A stretch of DNA of 64,000 bases from Corynebacterium sp. (GTDB lineage Bacteria; Actinomycetota; Actinomycetes; Mycobacteriales; Mycobacteriaceae). The DNA is taken from the NCBI GenBank assembly GCA_030527885.1, contig JAUMZY010000004.1, positions 44,176 through 108,175 on the forward strand. Direction: 5' to 3'. The notes beneath the pieces are model-generated. The model was given only the letters and a program-made list of their open reading frames with translations, did no database searches and was not told where the DNA came from. The stretch's first letter is position 1. Every line of letters starts with the position of its first letter. Made by a program: the position numbers and the translations under genes. This document shows, piece by piece, positions 54,632-63,750 of the stretch.

Positions 54632-55951
54632 ATGACAACTAACCAAACGGAATTAGTGGCCGCGCAGCGCACAGATAAAACCACAGTGATCATGTGGAGT
54701 TTGTGGGATTTAGGTTCGGCCGCTTTTAACGCGGTGCTCATCACCTTCGTATTTTCAGTGTATCTCACCGACTCAGTGGGAAAAACCATTGATTCTCACA
54801 TCACTCCCACCACGTGGCTGGCCATCGCCATTGGGGTGGCTGGCGTCTTCATTGCTCTTCTGGCTCCGGTAATTGGGCAGCGTTCCGACGCCCGTGGCAC
54901 TAGACGCCGAAGTGTTCGTATATGGACGCTCATCACCGTAGTTATCATGCTGTCGCTGTTTTTCATCCGTAATGATGCCTCCATGTATTTTTGGCTCGGC
55001 ATCATCATTCTTGCCATAGGTTCGATAACATACGAGCTGAGTGAGGTCAGTTACTTCGCCATGCTCAACCAAGTATCTACGGAAAAGAATGTGGGTCGGG
55101 TGAGTGGTTTTGGCTGGGCCTTGGGGTATTTTGGCGGCATTTTCCTCCTACTCATCTGCTATTTTGGTTTTATTGATGGTGACGGTGGGATGCTGAATAT
55201 CCCGACCGCTGGCGGCCTCAACGTGCGTTTGGTGGCTGTCATGTCTGCCGCCTGGTTCTTGGGCTTTGGTTTGCCCGTAATGTTCCGCGTTCCCGAAGTC
55301 CCCCCAAATCCGAATATCAGTTCGGATGGTTTTAAGGAGTCCTACAAAGAACTCATCCGCACCCTCAAACACCTCTGGGACAAAGACCGCTCCACCGTCT
55401 ATTTCCTCATCTCTTCGGCTATCTTCCGTGACGGCCTCGCCGGTGTCTTCACCTTCGGTGCCATCCTCGCCGTCTCTGTGTACGGCCTCAACTCCGGGGA
55501 TGTGCTCATCTTCGGCGTTGCCGCCAACCTCATCTCCGCCCTAGGTGCCGTCGTCTGTGGCTACTTCGACGACATCTTCGGTCCTAAACCCGTCATCATG
55601 ATTTCCCTCGTCTCCATGGTGGCCATGTGCTTCATCCTGTACTTCGTTTCTGGGCCCACCAATTTCTGGATCTACGGCCTCATCCTCACGCTCTTTGTTG
55701 GTCCCGCACAATCCTCCTCCCGCACCTTCCTGTCCCGCATGGCACCGTCCGGGTACGAAGGCCAAATGTTCGGACTGTATGCCACGACCGGCCGCGCCGT
55801 CAGCTGGATGGCACCAGCTGCCTTCGCACTCTTCAGCGCCCTCTTCGGCGGCGATCGCGCCGGAATTTTCGGCATCGGTCTCATTTTATTAGTAGGTGCA
55901 ATCGTGTTGGTGGTGGTGAAAGAACCCACCAAGGTGAATACTCAAAGCTGA
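54632..55951 (+). CDS. MFS transporter of the UMF1/Atg22-like family
   Basis: About 439 residues with 12 helices. WSLWDLGSAAFNAVLITFVF at the start, LAPVIGQRSDARGTRRRSVR (motif A loop) and FGWALGYFGGIFLLLICYFG are features of the UMF1 group. The substrate is unknown. The start is ATG 54632 or GTG 54623; neither has a good ribosome site. It ends in TGATG, where the ATG begins the ThrE-like gene, so the two are coupled. Confidence 0.83.
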   Translation: MTTNQTELVAAQRTDKTTVIMWSLWDLGSAAFNAVLITFVFSVYLTDSVGKTIDSHITPTTWLAIAIGVAGVFIALLAPVIGQRSDARGTRRRSVRIWTLITVVIMLSLFFIRNDASMYFWLGIIILAIGSITYELSEVSYFAMLNQVSTEKNVGRVSGFGWALGYFGGIFLLLICYFGFIDGDGGMLNIPTAGGLNVRLVAVMSAAWFLGFGLPVMFRVPEVPPNPNISSDGFKESYKELIRTLKHLWDKDRSTVYFLISSAIFRDGLAGVFTFGAILAVSVYGLNSGDVLIFGVAANLISALGAVVCGYFDDIFGPKPVIMISLVSMVAMCFILYFVSGPTNFWIYGLILTLFVGPAQSSSRTFLSRMAPSGYEGQMFGLYATTGRAVSWMAPAAFALFSALFGGDRAGIFGIGLILLVGAIVLVVVKEPTKVNTQS

Positions 55952-57369
55952 TGGGTATCTTTCAGCGTCGAAAAGCAGACAGCAGTGCACGCGCCACCAT
56001 TGACATTGCAGTGGACTTACCGCTCACGCCGTTGGCTACCGTGGATCTCAGCAACCACGAACAAGTATCCGCAGTACTCAACGTTGCCGCCGGCATCGGC
56101 CAAGTGCTCATCGCCGCCGGTAACACCAATTTCGACGCAAAAAAACACGTCACCGCAATCACCGAAGCCTACGGCCTCTACAACTGCCACGTGGACCTCA
56201 CCTACACCCGCATCCGCCTGTTCAGCTACGTGGCGAACTCGCGCCAGGACCCCGTCACCGTGGTGCATGTGATGCCCTCCCCGGTGCAGGACTTTTTGCG
56301 GCTGCGGCGGATTGACAAACTCATTTGGGACATTCACTCTGGTCGGGCTTCGCTTGCCGACGCCCAAGCCTGGCTGCACTCGATCATCACTGCTCCCCCG
56401 TCCATGGGTTTGTACGGGGTGATCATGAGTTGGGCGATTCTGGGCGGCGCGGTTGCCATCCTGTTGGGCGGGGATGTGCTGGTGGCGTTGGCCTCCACGA
56501 TTGCGTCCGCCACGGTGATTTGGCTAGGGGCGTTGCTGCATCGGCGGGGATTGCCGCTGTTTTTCCAGAACGTCGCAGGTGGGTTATTCGCGGCATTATT
56601 TGCCACGGTGGTGTATCACGCCGGCGTCCAGGTGGGTTTATTGTTGCGGCCCAGCATGGTGATCGCCACCTCCATCGTGTCCATGTTGGCGGGCTTGACG
56701 CTGGTGCAGGCCATCCAGAATGGTGTGACTTTTGCGCCGGTCACGGGCAATGCCCGGTTTTTTGACACCATGCTGCTCACGGGCGGAGTGGTTGCTGGGG
56801 TGGCGATCGGCATTGAACTATCTGCTGCGCTGCGCATGCCGTTGCCGCCGATGGAAACCATCGCCACCCCGAATTTCGCCAGTTCTACGATTCGGATTCT
56901 GGGCGGGGCGATCGCCTCGGCGGCGTATGCGCGGGCGTGTTATGCCGATTGGCTTTCCGTGGGGGTGTCTGCCATGACGGCGCTGGTGGGGTCAAGTGTG
57001 TTTTATTATTTCCTGCTGCCCACGGTGATTGATGGGGTGACTGCTGCGGCGTTGACTGCCACCCTGATTGGGCTCATTGGTGGGTTGTTGGCCCGCCGGT
57101 ATGAGGTGCCGCCGTTGATTGTGGCGATCGCGGGAGTAACACCCCTCTTGCCGGGTTTGGCCATCTACCGGGGCATGTATGGCATGTTGCACCACCAATT
57201 AACGGTGGGTTTGGGCAACATTGCCATTGCCATTGCGACGGCCATGGCGCTGTCGGCTGGGGTGGTGTTGGGTGAATGGATTGCCCGGAAGATTCGCCGC
57301 CCGCGGGGGCTGGCTAAACGCATACAGCTGACTCGGATCCTGGGGCGGCGTTCGGGCGCACTGAACTAA
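55951..57369 (+). CDS. ThrE-family amino-acid exporter (paralogue)
   Basis: 472 residues starting at the ATG that overlaps the stop of the upstream transporter. The cytoplasmic N-terminal domain (about 30-160) has SAVLNVAAGIGQVLIAAGNT and ITEAYGLYNCHVDLTYTRIR. About ten helices follow, with NGVTFAPVTGNARFFDTMLL and ITPLL.. type PLLPGLAIYRGMYGMLHHQ. It is a homologue of the ThrE at 62273, which matches C. glutamicum ThrE better. It probably exports small amino acids; substrate unproven. A window word copy lies at its 5' end (55967-55976). Confidence 0.87.
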   Translation: MGIFQRRKADSSARATIDIAVDLPLTPLATVDLSNHEQVSAVLNVAAGIGQVLIAAGNTNFDAKKHVTAITEAYGLYNCHVDLTYTRIRLFSYVANSRQDPVTVVHVMPSPVQDFLRLRRIDKLIWDIHSGRASLADAQAWLHSIITAPPSMGLYGVIMSWAILGGAVAILLGGDVLVALASTIASATVIWLGALLHRRGLPLFFQNVAGGLFAALFATVVYHAGVQVGLLLRPSMVIATSIVSMLAGLTLVQAIQNGVTFAPVTGNARFFDTMLLTGGVVAGVAIGIELSAALRMPLPPMETIATPNFASSTIRILGGAIASAAYARACYADWLSVGVSAMTALVGSSVFYYFLLPTVIDGVTAAALTATLIGLIGGLLARRYEVPPLIVAIAGVTPLLPGLAIYRGMYGMLHHQLTVGLGNIAIAIATAMALSAGVVLGEWIARKIRRPRGLAKRIQLTRILGRRSGALN

Positions 57370-57422
57370 CGTGGCACCGGTTTGGGCACTGGCTTAAGCA
57401 CAGCATGACTGGCCGTGTGATG

Positions 57423-57713
57423 CTAGCTAGCGGTGCGGATTGTCAGGACCTCATTGAGTTCCACGAATTCTTCCGGCAACGCAATGGGTTCGGGCTTTTC
57501 TGCTAAAACAACCTCAATGGGTTCGCCACGCTCTTGGGCTTCGGTGATGGTTTGTTGCAGTACCTCGATTTGCTGGTGGCTTTGCTCCAACTTTTTGGTT
57601 TTCATCTCAAACTCTTTTTCGATGCGTTGTTTTTCTGCTTCAAAGAGTCGTTCTTGTTCCTCTAGTAGACGGCGGAGTTCTTGCTTTCGTTGTTCAAATT
57701 CTGTGGGCTGCAT
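57423..57713 (-). CDS. Small coiled-coil protein
   Basis: 96 residues. From residue 5 to about 65 the sequence is a continuous charged coiled coil (QRKQELRRLLEEQERLFEAE and so on), followed by a Pro/Glu-rich tail. No signal or membrane segment. I do not recognise a family. It converges on the ThrE-like gene with 53 bases between stops. No strong ribosome site is visible before ATG 57713. Confidence 0.6.
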   Translation of the reverse strand: MQPTEFEQRKQELRRLLEEQERLFEAEKQRIEKEFEMKTKKLEQSHQQIEVLQQTITEAQERGEPIEVVLAEKPEPIALPEEFVELNEVLTIRTAS

Positions 57714-58082
57714 GTATTCGATAATGCCTGAAAAGTTCGTTAAGCGACAGTCTAATTACGAATAATGGGGTAATATCACACCCCGTTTTTAATAGCTGAA
57801 CTGCTTAAATGAGAGGTTGAAATTTTTTTGAAATTCCTGCCATAACCGCCAAAAAGTAGTCACATTAGTAACACTAGATACATCCAATAACATGAATAAC
57901 AAGATTACTGAGGTTTTTCAAAAATAAAACTAATATAAACCTTTAATTTATAGGATACAATGGCAAGAAATAACAGATTCGTAAATGACAATAGGACGAC
58001 ATAAAACCGCCCCGCCACCAACCAATGGCGACGGGGCGAAATCTGACGAATTACGTCATATCTATTCAGTTATGGTTCAGCC
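57714..58082. other. Gene-free AT-rich stretch
   Basis: No gene is visible. It holds a terminator at its right end (58004-58038) and presumably the promoter of the coiled-coil gene. Confidence 0.55.
58004..58038 (-). terminator. Terminator of the secreted protein gene
   Basis: CGCCCCG(CCA) pairs with (TGGCGA)CGGGGCG with a small bulge. On the minus strand it is followed by GTTTTAT. It lies about 45 bases after the stop of the gene at 58083. Confidence 0.68.
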
Positions 58083-58736
58083 TTAGGCCTTGAAGCCGTA
58101 GTACTTCGCTACCGCCAGCGCCACCGACTTTTCTTCAAAACCATTGAAGCTAGCGAAATTCTTTTCGATATCCGCCTCCAACTTGGCGCCGCACTCAACA
58201 TCATCAGCGGAGCAGTTATGCTTCTGAACGATCTTGTCTAGATTGGCAGTCGCAGCCTTGCCGCTGGGCTGATACCCCTGCCCCGCAGCAATACGGTTGA
58301 ACTGATTCCCCGCCACCAGCAAATAGCCGGAAGCATTATCGCCCGTCGCCTTGCTCACATTGAAAGTCTGCTTCCCGGGCTGCCCGTCCAGATATTTATC
58401 AAACGCGGCGACCTGCACAGCGTAGTCACTCTTGTCGTTGATGAGGTGCGGGGAAACCGGTGTGTTCGGGCTGGGCTCTGCGCTTGTCGACGGCGCCGCG
58501 CTGGTCGACGGGCTGGCGCTGGTGGAGCTGGTCGAGCTTGCCGAAGAACTGGTGCTGGGCGCCGGCGGGTTCCCGGGCTGCGCCGGTTGTACAGTTTGGC
58601 CGCCGAACAGGGAGACCGACAAGCTGGAGAGTTGTTGTAGGGCACCCAAATCTTGTGCGGATGCGGATACTGGGAAGATTGCTGAAGCAGCTGCTAGGCA
58701 CGAGGCCGACAAAGCCAGCGCAAATTTTTTATTCAT
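58083..58736 (-). CDS. Secreted protein with Ser/Thr/Pro-rich linker, unrecognised
   Basis: 217 residues; the start MNKKFALALSASCLAAASAI follows AGGAACTATTT. The signal peptide cleaves near SASAQ. A short N-terminal segment leads to a linker of about 40 residues rich in Ser, Ala, Thr and Pro, then a C-terminal domain of about 120 residues with KYLDGQPGKQTFNVSKATGD and a CSADDVEC pair that may form a disulfide. No sorting signal. I do not recognise the C-terminal family. Confidence 0.72.
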   Translation of the reverse strand: MNKKFALALSASCLAAASAIFPVSASAQDLGALQQLSSLSVSLFGGQTVQPAQPGNPPAPSTSSSASSTSSTSASPSTSAAPSTSAEPSPNTPVSPHLINDKSDYAVQVAAFDKYLDGQPGKQTFNVSKATGDNASGYLLVAGNQFNRIAAGQGYQPSGKAATANLDKIVQKHNCSADDVECGAKLEADIEKNFASFNGFEEKSVALAVAKYYGFKA

Positions 58737-59431
58737 AAATAGTTCCTGGGAAGATGAAGATTCTTTCATAAAGCATTCCTGCAAAAATGAAAAGAAAAAT
58801 GAATATTTGAAACTGATGCTGACGCTATCAAATTTAAAAAGAATGTAAATAGGGGGTGAATAACGGGGGTACAGTACCCTAAAATGGTCGCTTACGCAGC
58901 ACTGATACACCCAGAGAAAGGCTAAGTCTGATATTTATTTTTCTCACAGAGCTTCGCATCATTACGCCAGCATGAAAAAGATTTCACCAGCTCACGGCAC
59001 CCTTTGATATAAATATTGCAAAACAATAACAAATACCATCCGCTAAATAACAATTTGCTAACTACTATCGTCAGCATATTCAGCACTTAAGCAGTGCCCA
59101 GAAGCAGAAAAACAGCGTTCCCATCATGTCCGAATGAGGGGTACTTTAGTCGTCGTAAAGAATGCTAAAAATGCCCGCCTATCAACCGAAAGATAAATTA
59201 TTGATCATAAAAGCATTCATTTTCTCCTACCGCTAATCTCTAAATAATCTGAATTACCGCCAAAAAATATAAAATTTTTCCACCCATTAGGGTTAGGTCT
59301 TTCGGCACTAAAACCGCAGATCAAAGCAATATTGCTACTTGCTTAAATGAAATAATACTAAACGGTGTGTCATCTTTTCAGACGGCACACCGTTGGTATC
59401 AGGTATCGAGTAAGTCAGGTCGTATCAGTTG
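58737..59431. other. AT-rich gene-free stretch of about 700 bases
   Basis: No supportable gene on either strand. It holds the promoter region of the secreted protein and, at 59361-59394, the terminator of the next minus-strand gene. Confidence 0.55.
59361..59394 (-). terminator. Terminator of the beta-propeller gene
   Basis: AACGGTGTG (59361-59369) pairs perfectly with CACACCGTT (59386-59394). On the minus strand TTAGTATTATTTC follows. Confidence 0.7.
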
Positions 59432-60751
59432 CTAGTTGGCGAAGTTCGCTGGCACCTCCACCACATAACTTTCCACATCGCGCCCACCAAAGTTGCTGGC
59501 GTAAATGATGCAGCTGAGATCGCGGGACGCACTGGCATGCGGCTCCAGGAAGTAAGCATCATCACCGCTGACCTTGCTCTCATCCGAACGGACGTGAGCC
59601 ACGTTCAGCTTGCGGCCGCCGGGCTTCAATTCCACCAGCCACACCTTGCGGTACTGCGGCCGCAATTCCGGCGCTGGCCAGGTCGTATTATAGTTCGCAT
59701 TATCCCCGTAGGTGGAGATCACCGCCCAGCCGGGCTTAGCAAACGCCTGCCCGCTGACGTGCAGCGAGTACGCCTCACCCGGGGCCGGGTACAGGGTATC
59801 CAAGTTGATGCGCTGTTTGGTGTCAAGATTGACCGCCGCCAACTGGCCATTCAGATAATCGGCGTACACATAATAGTCTTCCTTGTTCGGACCAAAGGCC
59901 AGGTCGGAATGCTCAGAACGCGGCGCCAACTCCACCGACGTGCTGAAATCCCGACTATAAGCACGGGTGCCACCCTGCTGCTCATCCAACCACGACGGCA
60001 CCACATACTTGCCACTGGGTGACGTGCTGATGTGATCCGGGAACGCATTGGGCATCGGGAAGTTCTTAGCATCCAACGTGCCAACGATCTTCTTCTCCTT
60101 CAAATCCACCGTGACCAGGCCATAGATGGTGTTCTTCTGGGTGGTTTCATCGTAATTGGTGGCCATCAGGCCCAAATAGCGGCCGTCAGCACTCGTAGTA
60201 CCTTCGCTCTTGGTCCAAAACGATGTGGCCTTGGGCCATGGCGTCTTGCCCTTGAAGTCGAACAACACATCCTTGCGGTGGGTTGCAATGTCGTAGCTCC
60301 ACCAGGTGGTGCCGCCGTCGCGCTCAGTCAGGTAAATCTTGTTCGGGTCACTCGGGTGCCAAATGGCTTCGCAGTCGCCGGCGAATCCCTCCAGCTTTTC
60401 AATCTTGGTGAAGGTAGCGGCGTTGTACAGGTACCAGGCACCCCGGCCGTCCTGAACGAGGTAGCGGGAATTATCCGCGTTGAACGCTTGTCGACGCGAG
60501 TACTCGTGCCGCATGCGGCCGCCCTCACCATCGGAAATATTCGTGGCCCTATGGATTCGCGTACCATAAGCGGGATCAATCACTGACTGGCCCGGCGCGG
60601 GCTTAGCCAGTGGGGCGATGCGGTCGGCTGATAGTGGTTTCAGACCGACCTGTTGGATGGTGCTTGTCGACTCTGCTGCACTAGCGTGCGGCAAAGCTAC
60701 GGTGAGGGCGGCCGCCATGCAGGCGGCGCCGATTCGTAGTAAATTCTTCAT
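59432..60751 (-). CDS. Secreted beta-propeller protein
   Basis: 439 residues; MKNLLRIGAACMAAALTVAL is chosen for AGGAGTAGC upstream. Signal peptide cleaves near ASAAE. The remainder has repeated blade-like segments (CEAIWHPSDPNKIYLTERDG, WWSYDIATHRKDVLFDFKG, DHISTSPSGKYVVPSWL, HSDLAFGPNKEDYYVYADYL), the pattern of a six- or seven-bladed propeller. Some polysaccharide lyases share this fold, but no catalytic signature is clear, so a binding or lyase role is open. No sorting signal. Two copies of the window word lie inside (60486 and 60662). Confidence 0.75.
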   Translation of the reverse strand: MKNLLRIGAACMAAALTVALPHASAAESTSTIQQVGLKPLSADRIAPLAKPAPGQSVIDPAYGTRIHRATNISDGEGGRMRHEYSRRQAFNADNSRYLVQDGRGAWYLYNAATFTKIEKLEGFAGDCEAIWHPSDPNKIYLTERDGGTTWWSYDIATHRKDVLFDFKGKTPWPKATSFWTKSEGTTSADGRYLGLMATNYDETTQKNTIYGLVTVDLKEKKIVGTLDAKNFPMPNAFPDHISTSPSGKYVVPSWLDEQQGGTRAYSRDFSTSVELAPRSEHSDLAFGPNKEDYYVYADYLNGQLAAVNLDTKQRINLDTLYPAPGEAYSLHVSGQAFAKPGWAVISTYGDNANYNTTWPAPELRPQYRKVWLVELKPGGRKLNVAHVRSDESKVSGDDAYFLEPHASASRDLSCIIYASNFGGRDVESYVVEVPANFAN

Positions 60752-61107
60752 GTTTTTGCTACTCCTACCAAGTGAATGCTGTGGCTTTAACACTACTCAG
60801 TGGTTTTATTGCAGCTCAAGGGTGTTTTATTCGCACATACTGCACATAGCAAAAGGATAGCTAAGGCCAAGCAAAATATCACGTAACCTTGGTTTTCTCT
60901 TATTCAGGGGCGGGGCGTAGGGGTAATTTGTCATGTGGCGTTACCCACGCTGTGTTGGTGGGTGGGTGGTTGCTGGCGGTTTTATCCTTAAATAGAACGC
61001 ATAAAAAACTTCTGATGTGTGGTTGGGGTGGTGATTGTGGTTGCTTATGGGTGTGCGGGTGTTGTGTTGGTGGGTGGGGTTCATATTTGGCGGTAAAACT
61101 CTAAAAA
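60752..61107. other. Gene-free stretch between divergent genes
   Basis: It lies between the propeller gene and the broken MFS gene. From about 60900 the plus strand is unusually rich in G and T (runs such as GGTGGGTGGTTGC). No gene or strong regulatory motif is seen. Confidence 0.55.
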
Positions 61108-62049
61108 GTGCAGAATAAGGGGATGAATCTGCACAACATGCCTGGGTTTAGAAGCTTGTGGTCGGCGCACACCATTGCGCTGGTGGGGACGAATACGGGG
61201 CTGATTGTCATTCCGTTGTTGGCGTTGAATGTTACTCAGGCGTCGGTGTTTCAGATGGGTTTGTTGGGTGCGGCGGAATCGTTGGCTGTGCTGCTTTTTG
61301 GGATTTATATCGGTTGGTTTGTGGACTGGTTGGGTGGCCGCAATTCCATGATTTTGGCGAATGTGCTGCGGGCGGTGGCGTTGTCGACCATACCGGTGGC
61401 GTATTTTTTGGGTTATTTGACGTTTGTGCAGGTGTTTATCGTGGTGTTCATCATTGGGGTGGGCACGCTGCTGTATGAGGGGGCGGTGTCCAGCTCGGTG
61501 GTAAGCGAGTTTCCTCGATCGGAGTGGTCGAAGATTAATTCGGCTATGGAGGGGAGTTCTGCCGTCACGGAGGTGGCGGGCCCGGGTGTGGGTGGTTTGT
61601 TGGTGCAGGTGATTGGGGCGCCGTTTTCGGTGTTGACGGATGTGGTGATGTACCTGTTCAGTGGTGTTATTTGTTTCTTCCGTAAGGATCCACCGAAAGC
61701 CACGGAAACCACAGGGGAAGCTGCGGCAAACGAAGGAGAAGAGGCCGAATCGCGGGCCGCGGTGTTGGCTGGGGTGCGGTTTGTGTAGCGTACTCCGGTG
61801 TTGCGGGCCATTGTGTTGTCGGCGGCGCATTTTAATTTCTTCACTGCGGGCTTCACGGGAATTATTACGTATTTTATGGTGCGTGATCTGGGGTTTAGTT
61901 CGTTGCTGGTGGGGTTCACCAGTGTGGCTTCTGGGATTTTGGGGGTGGCGGCCACGATGGTGGCGCATCGGCTGATGACCACAGTGAGCACGGCAAAACT
62001 GTATGCGTTGTCGTATTTGCTGCCGGGGTTGTTTGCGTTTGCGACATGA
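61108..62049 (+). pseudogene. MFS transporter, nonsense codon and lost C-terminus
   Basis: The N-terminal half of a 12-helix MFS protein, with FRSLWSAHTIALVGTNTGLI, IGWFVDWLGGRNSMILANVL (motif A) and GAVSSSVVSEFPRSEWSKIN. In-frame TAG at 61786-61788 interrupts AGVRFV*RTPVLRAIVLSA; the frame goes on through AHFNFFTAGFTGIITYFMVR to a TGA at 62047-62049. The total is about 313 codons, where about 420 are expected, so three or four C-terminal helices are missing. The break falls 7 bases from the 3' end of the tRNA-Thr gene. This gene is dead or reduced. Confidence 0.85.
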
Positions 62050-62056
62050 AAAAAGA

Positions 62057-62128
62057 GCTGGAGATGGGACTTGAACCCACAACCTACGGTTTACAAGACC
62101 GTTGCGCTACCGATTGCGCCACTCCAGC
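62057..62128 (-). tRNA. tRNA-Thr (anticodon TGT)
   Basis: A 72-base cloverleaf on the minus strand: acceptor GCTGGAG/CTCCAGC, D arm GCGC/GCGC, anticodon stem ACGGT/ACCGT with loop CTTGTAA (anticodon TGT, reading ACA), and T arm GTGGG..TTCAAGT..CCCAT. CCA is not encoded. Its 3' end faces the truncated MFS gene. Confidence 0.95.
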
Positions 62129-62272
62129 ACATCCATTTTCATGCACTAAGTGAATAGTACTAAAACTTTGTCTGTAATCCAATGTGGTTGACAATGGTGT
62201 TGCTGCCGGTGGATCCGTGCTGGTGAATTACGCTTGAGGCAATGACAACGATGAAATGGTGGTAATTCCGCT

Positions 62273-63697
62273 GTGAGCTCGATTTTTAATATGCTGCGCC
62301 GGTTGGGTAGTGGTCGTGGTCGGATAGCCACCATTGATGCGGTGAAGGCTGCCCCACCCCCGTCGCCGTTGGCGCCGGTGGATTTGACGGATCCCACGGA
62401 GGTGGCCAATGTGATGGATTTGGCTGCCCGGGTGGGGGATATTTTGTTGTCGGCGGGGACGGCGAATCGGGATGCGGTGGTGCAGATTCATGCGGTGACG
62501 TCGGCGTATGGGTTGCATTATGTGCATGTGGATATCACGTTGAACACGATTACGGTGTTTACGAATATTGGGGTGGATCAGAAGCTGCCGGTGAATGTGT
62601 TTCGCGTGGTTTCGAACATGCGCACGGATTTTTCGAAGTTGAGTGAGGTGGACCGGCTGATTCGTTCCATTCAGGCGGGTGCGACGCCCCCGGATGTGGC
62701 GAAGCGAGTGCTGGATAGTTTGTATGAGTCGCCGGCGTCGTATGGGTTTAAGACGTCCCTGGTGGGCTGGGGTGGGTTCGCCGCGTTGGTGGCCGTGATG
62801 TTGGGTGGCACGCGGGTTGCTGCGGCGGTGGCGTTTGTCATTGGGGTGTTGATCATTGGCATGGGTGCGGTGTTGCGGCGGCAGAAGCTGCCACCGTTTT
62901 TCCAGAATGTGTTGGGTGGGTTTATTGCGACTGTGCCGGCGGCGATGATGTATGCGTGGGGGCCGGGTTCGGTGGTGCCGTCGCATATTATTGCGGCAGG
63001 CATCGTGGTGATGTTGGCGAATTTGTCGTTGGTGCAATCTATTCAGGATGGCATCACGGGCGCCCCGGTGACGGCGAGCGCCCGGTTTTTTGAAACCTTG
63101 CTGCTGACCAGCGCAATTGTGGCGGGCGTGGGTGCGGGGATTCAAACCTCGAATTGGTTGGGGATTTCGTTGCCACCATTGGAGCCGTTGCAAACCCCAA
63201 CCCCGGCGATGGCGTTGGTGGGGATAACGGCGGGCGCGGCGGCGTCGATAAGCTTTGCGATTGCGTGCTATGCGGAACTGTCGTCGGTGTTTGTTGCGGG
63301 CGCGACGGCCGCCGTGGGGACTGGCATGTTTTATACCGCCATGTTGGTGTTGGGGATGTCGCAGATTACTTCCGTTGCCATTGCGGCCACGGTGATTGGG
63401 TTTGGTGGCGGGTTGCTGGCGCGGCGGTTTTTGATTCCGCCGCTGCTGACCGCCGTCGCCGGGATTACCCCCATGTTGCCCGGTTTGGCGATTTATCGGG
63501 GTATGTATGCGGCGTTAAATAACCAATTATTGGTGGGTTTTGCGAATATGGCGTTGGCGTTGTCGGTGGCTGCGTCGCTGGCTGCCGGGGTGGTTTTGGG
63601 TGAATGGGCTGCCCGGCGGCTGCGGCGTCCGCCGAAAATTAATTTTTATCGCGCTTTTCGACGCTCCCCGTTTAATTCACAATCAGGGGGAAAATAG
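62273..63697 (+). CDS. thrE: Threonine/serine exporter ThrE
   Basis: 474 residues from GTG 62273. It matches C. glutamicum ThrE closely as I recall it: GRIATIDAVKAAPPPSPLAP, LAARVGDILLSAGTANRD, SAYGLHYVHVDITLNTITVF, LSEVDRLIRSIQAGATPPDV and ITPMLPGLAIYRGMYAALN. The soluble N-terminal domain (to about 160) may gate the ten-helix channel, which exports threonine and serine with the proton gradient. No strong ribosome site is seen. The 3' end carries a window word copy (63653-63662). Confidence 0.94.
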   Translation: MSSIFNMLRRLGSGRGRIATIDAVKAAPPPSPLAPVDLTDPTEVANVMDLAARVGDILLSAGTANRDAVVQIHAVTSAYGLHYVHVDITLNTITVFTNIGVDQKLPVNVFRVVSNMRTDFSKLSEVDRLIRSIQAGATPPDVAKRVLDSLYESPASYGFKTSLVGWGGFAALVAVMLGGTRVAAAVAFVIGVLIIGMGAVLRRQKLPPFFQNVLGGFIATVPAAMMYAWGPGSVVPSHIIAAGIVVMLANLSLVQSIQDGITGAPVTASARFFETLLLTSAIVAGVGAGIQTSNWLGISLPPLEPLQTPTPAMALVGITAGAAASISFAIACYAELSSVFVAGATAAVGTGMFYTAMLVLGMSQITSVAIAATVIGFGGGLLARRFLIPPLLTAVAGITPMLPGLAIYRGMYAALNNQLLVGFANMALALSVAASLAAGVVLGEWAARRLRRPPKINFYRAFRRSPFNSQSGGK

Positions 63698-63750
63698 CGT
63701 AGAATACTGGTTTTGCATAGCATGACGTTTTTCTATAAGGAGGCTTCCTC

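Larger units (their letters stand above)
1711..63662. repeat. Dispersed word GCTT(T/G)TCGACG(C), 20 copies
   Basis: Exact 10-base copies of GCTTTTCGAC or GCTTGTCGAC. Plus strand starts: 8421, 13995, 33253, 38805, 41452, 43769, 50259, 52555, 53960, 58482, 60486, 60662, 63653. Minus strand (seen as GTCGAAAAGC or GTCGACAAGC, left ends): 1711, 4081, 4978, 23195, 35270, 54139, 55967. Nineteen of 20 have G next, and about half continue with C. Ten copies are the T form and ten the G form. They lie in and between genes, often at gene ends. Confidence 0.85.
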
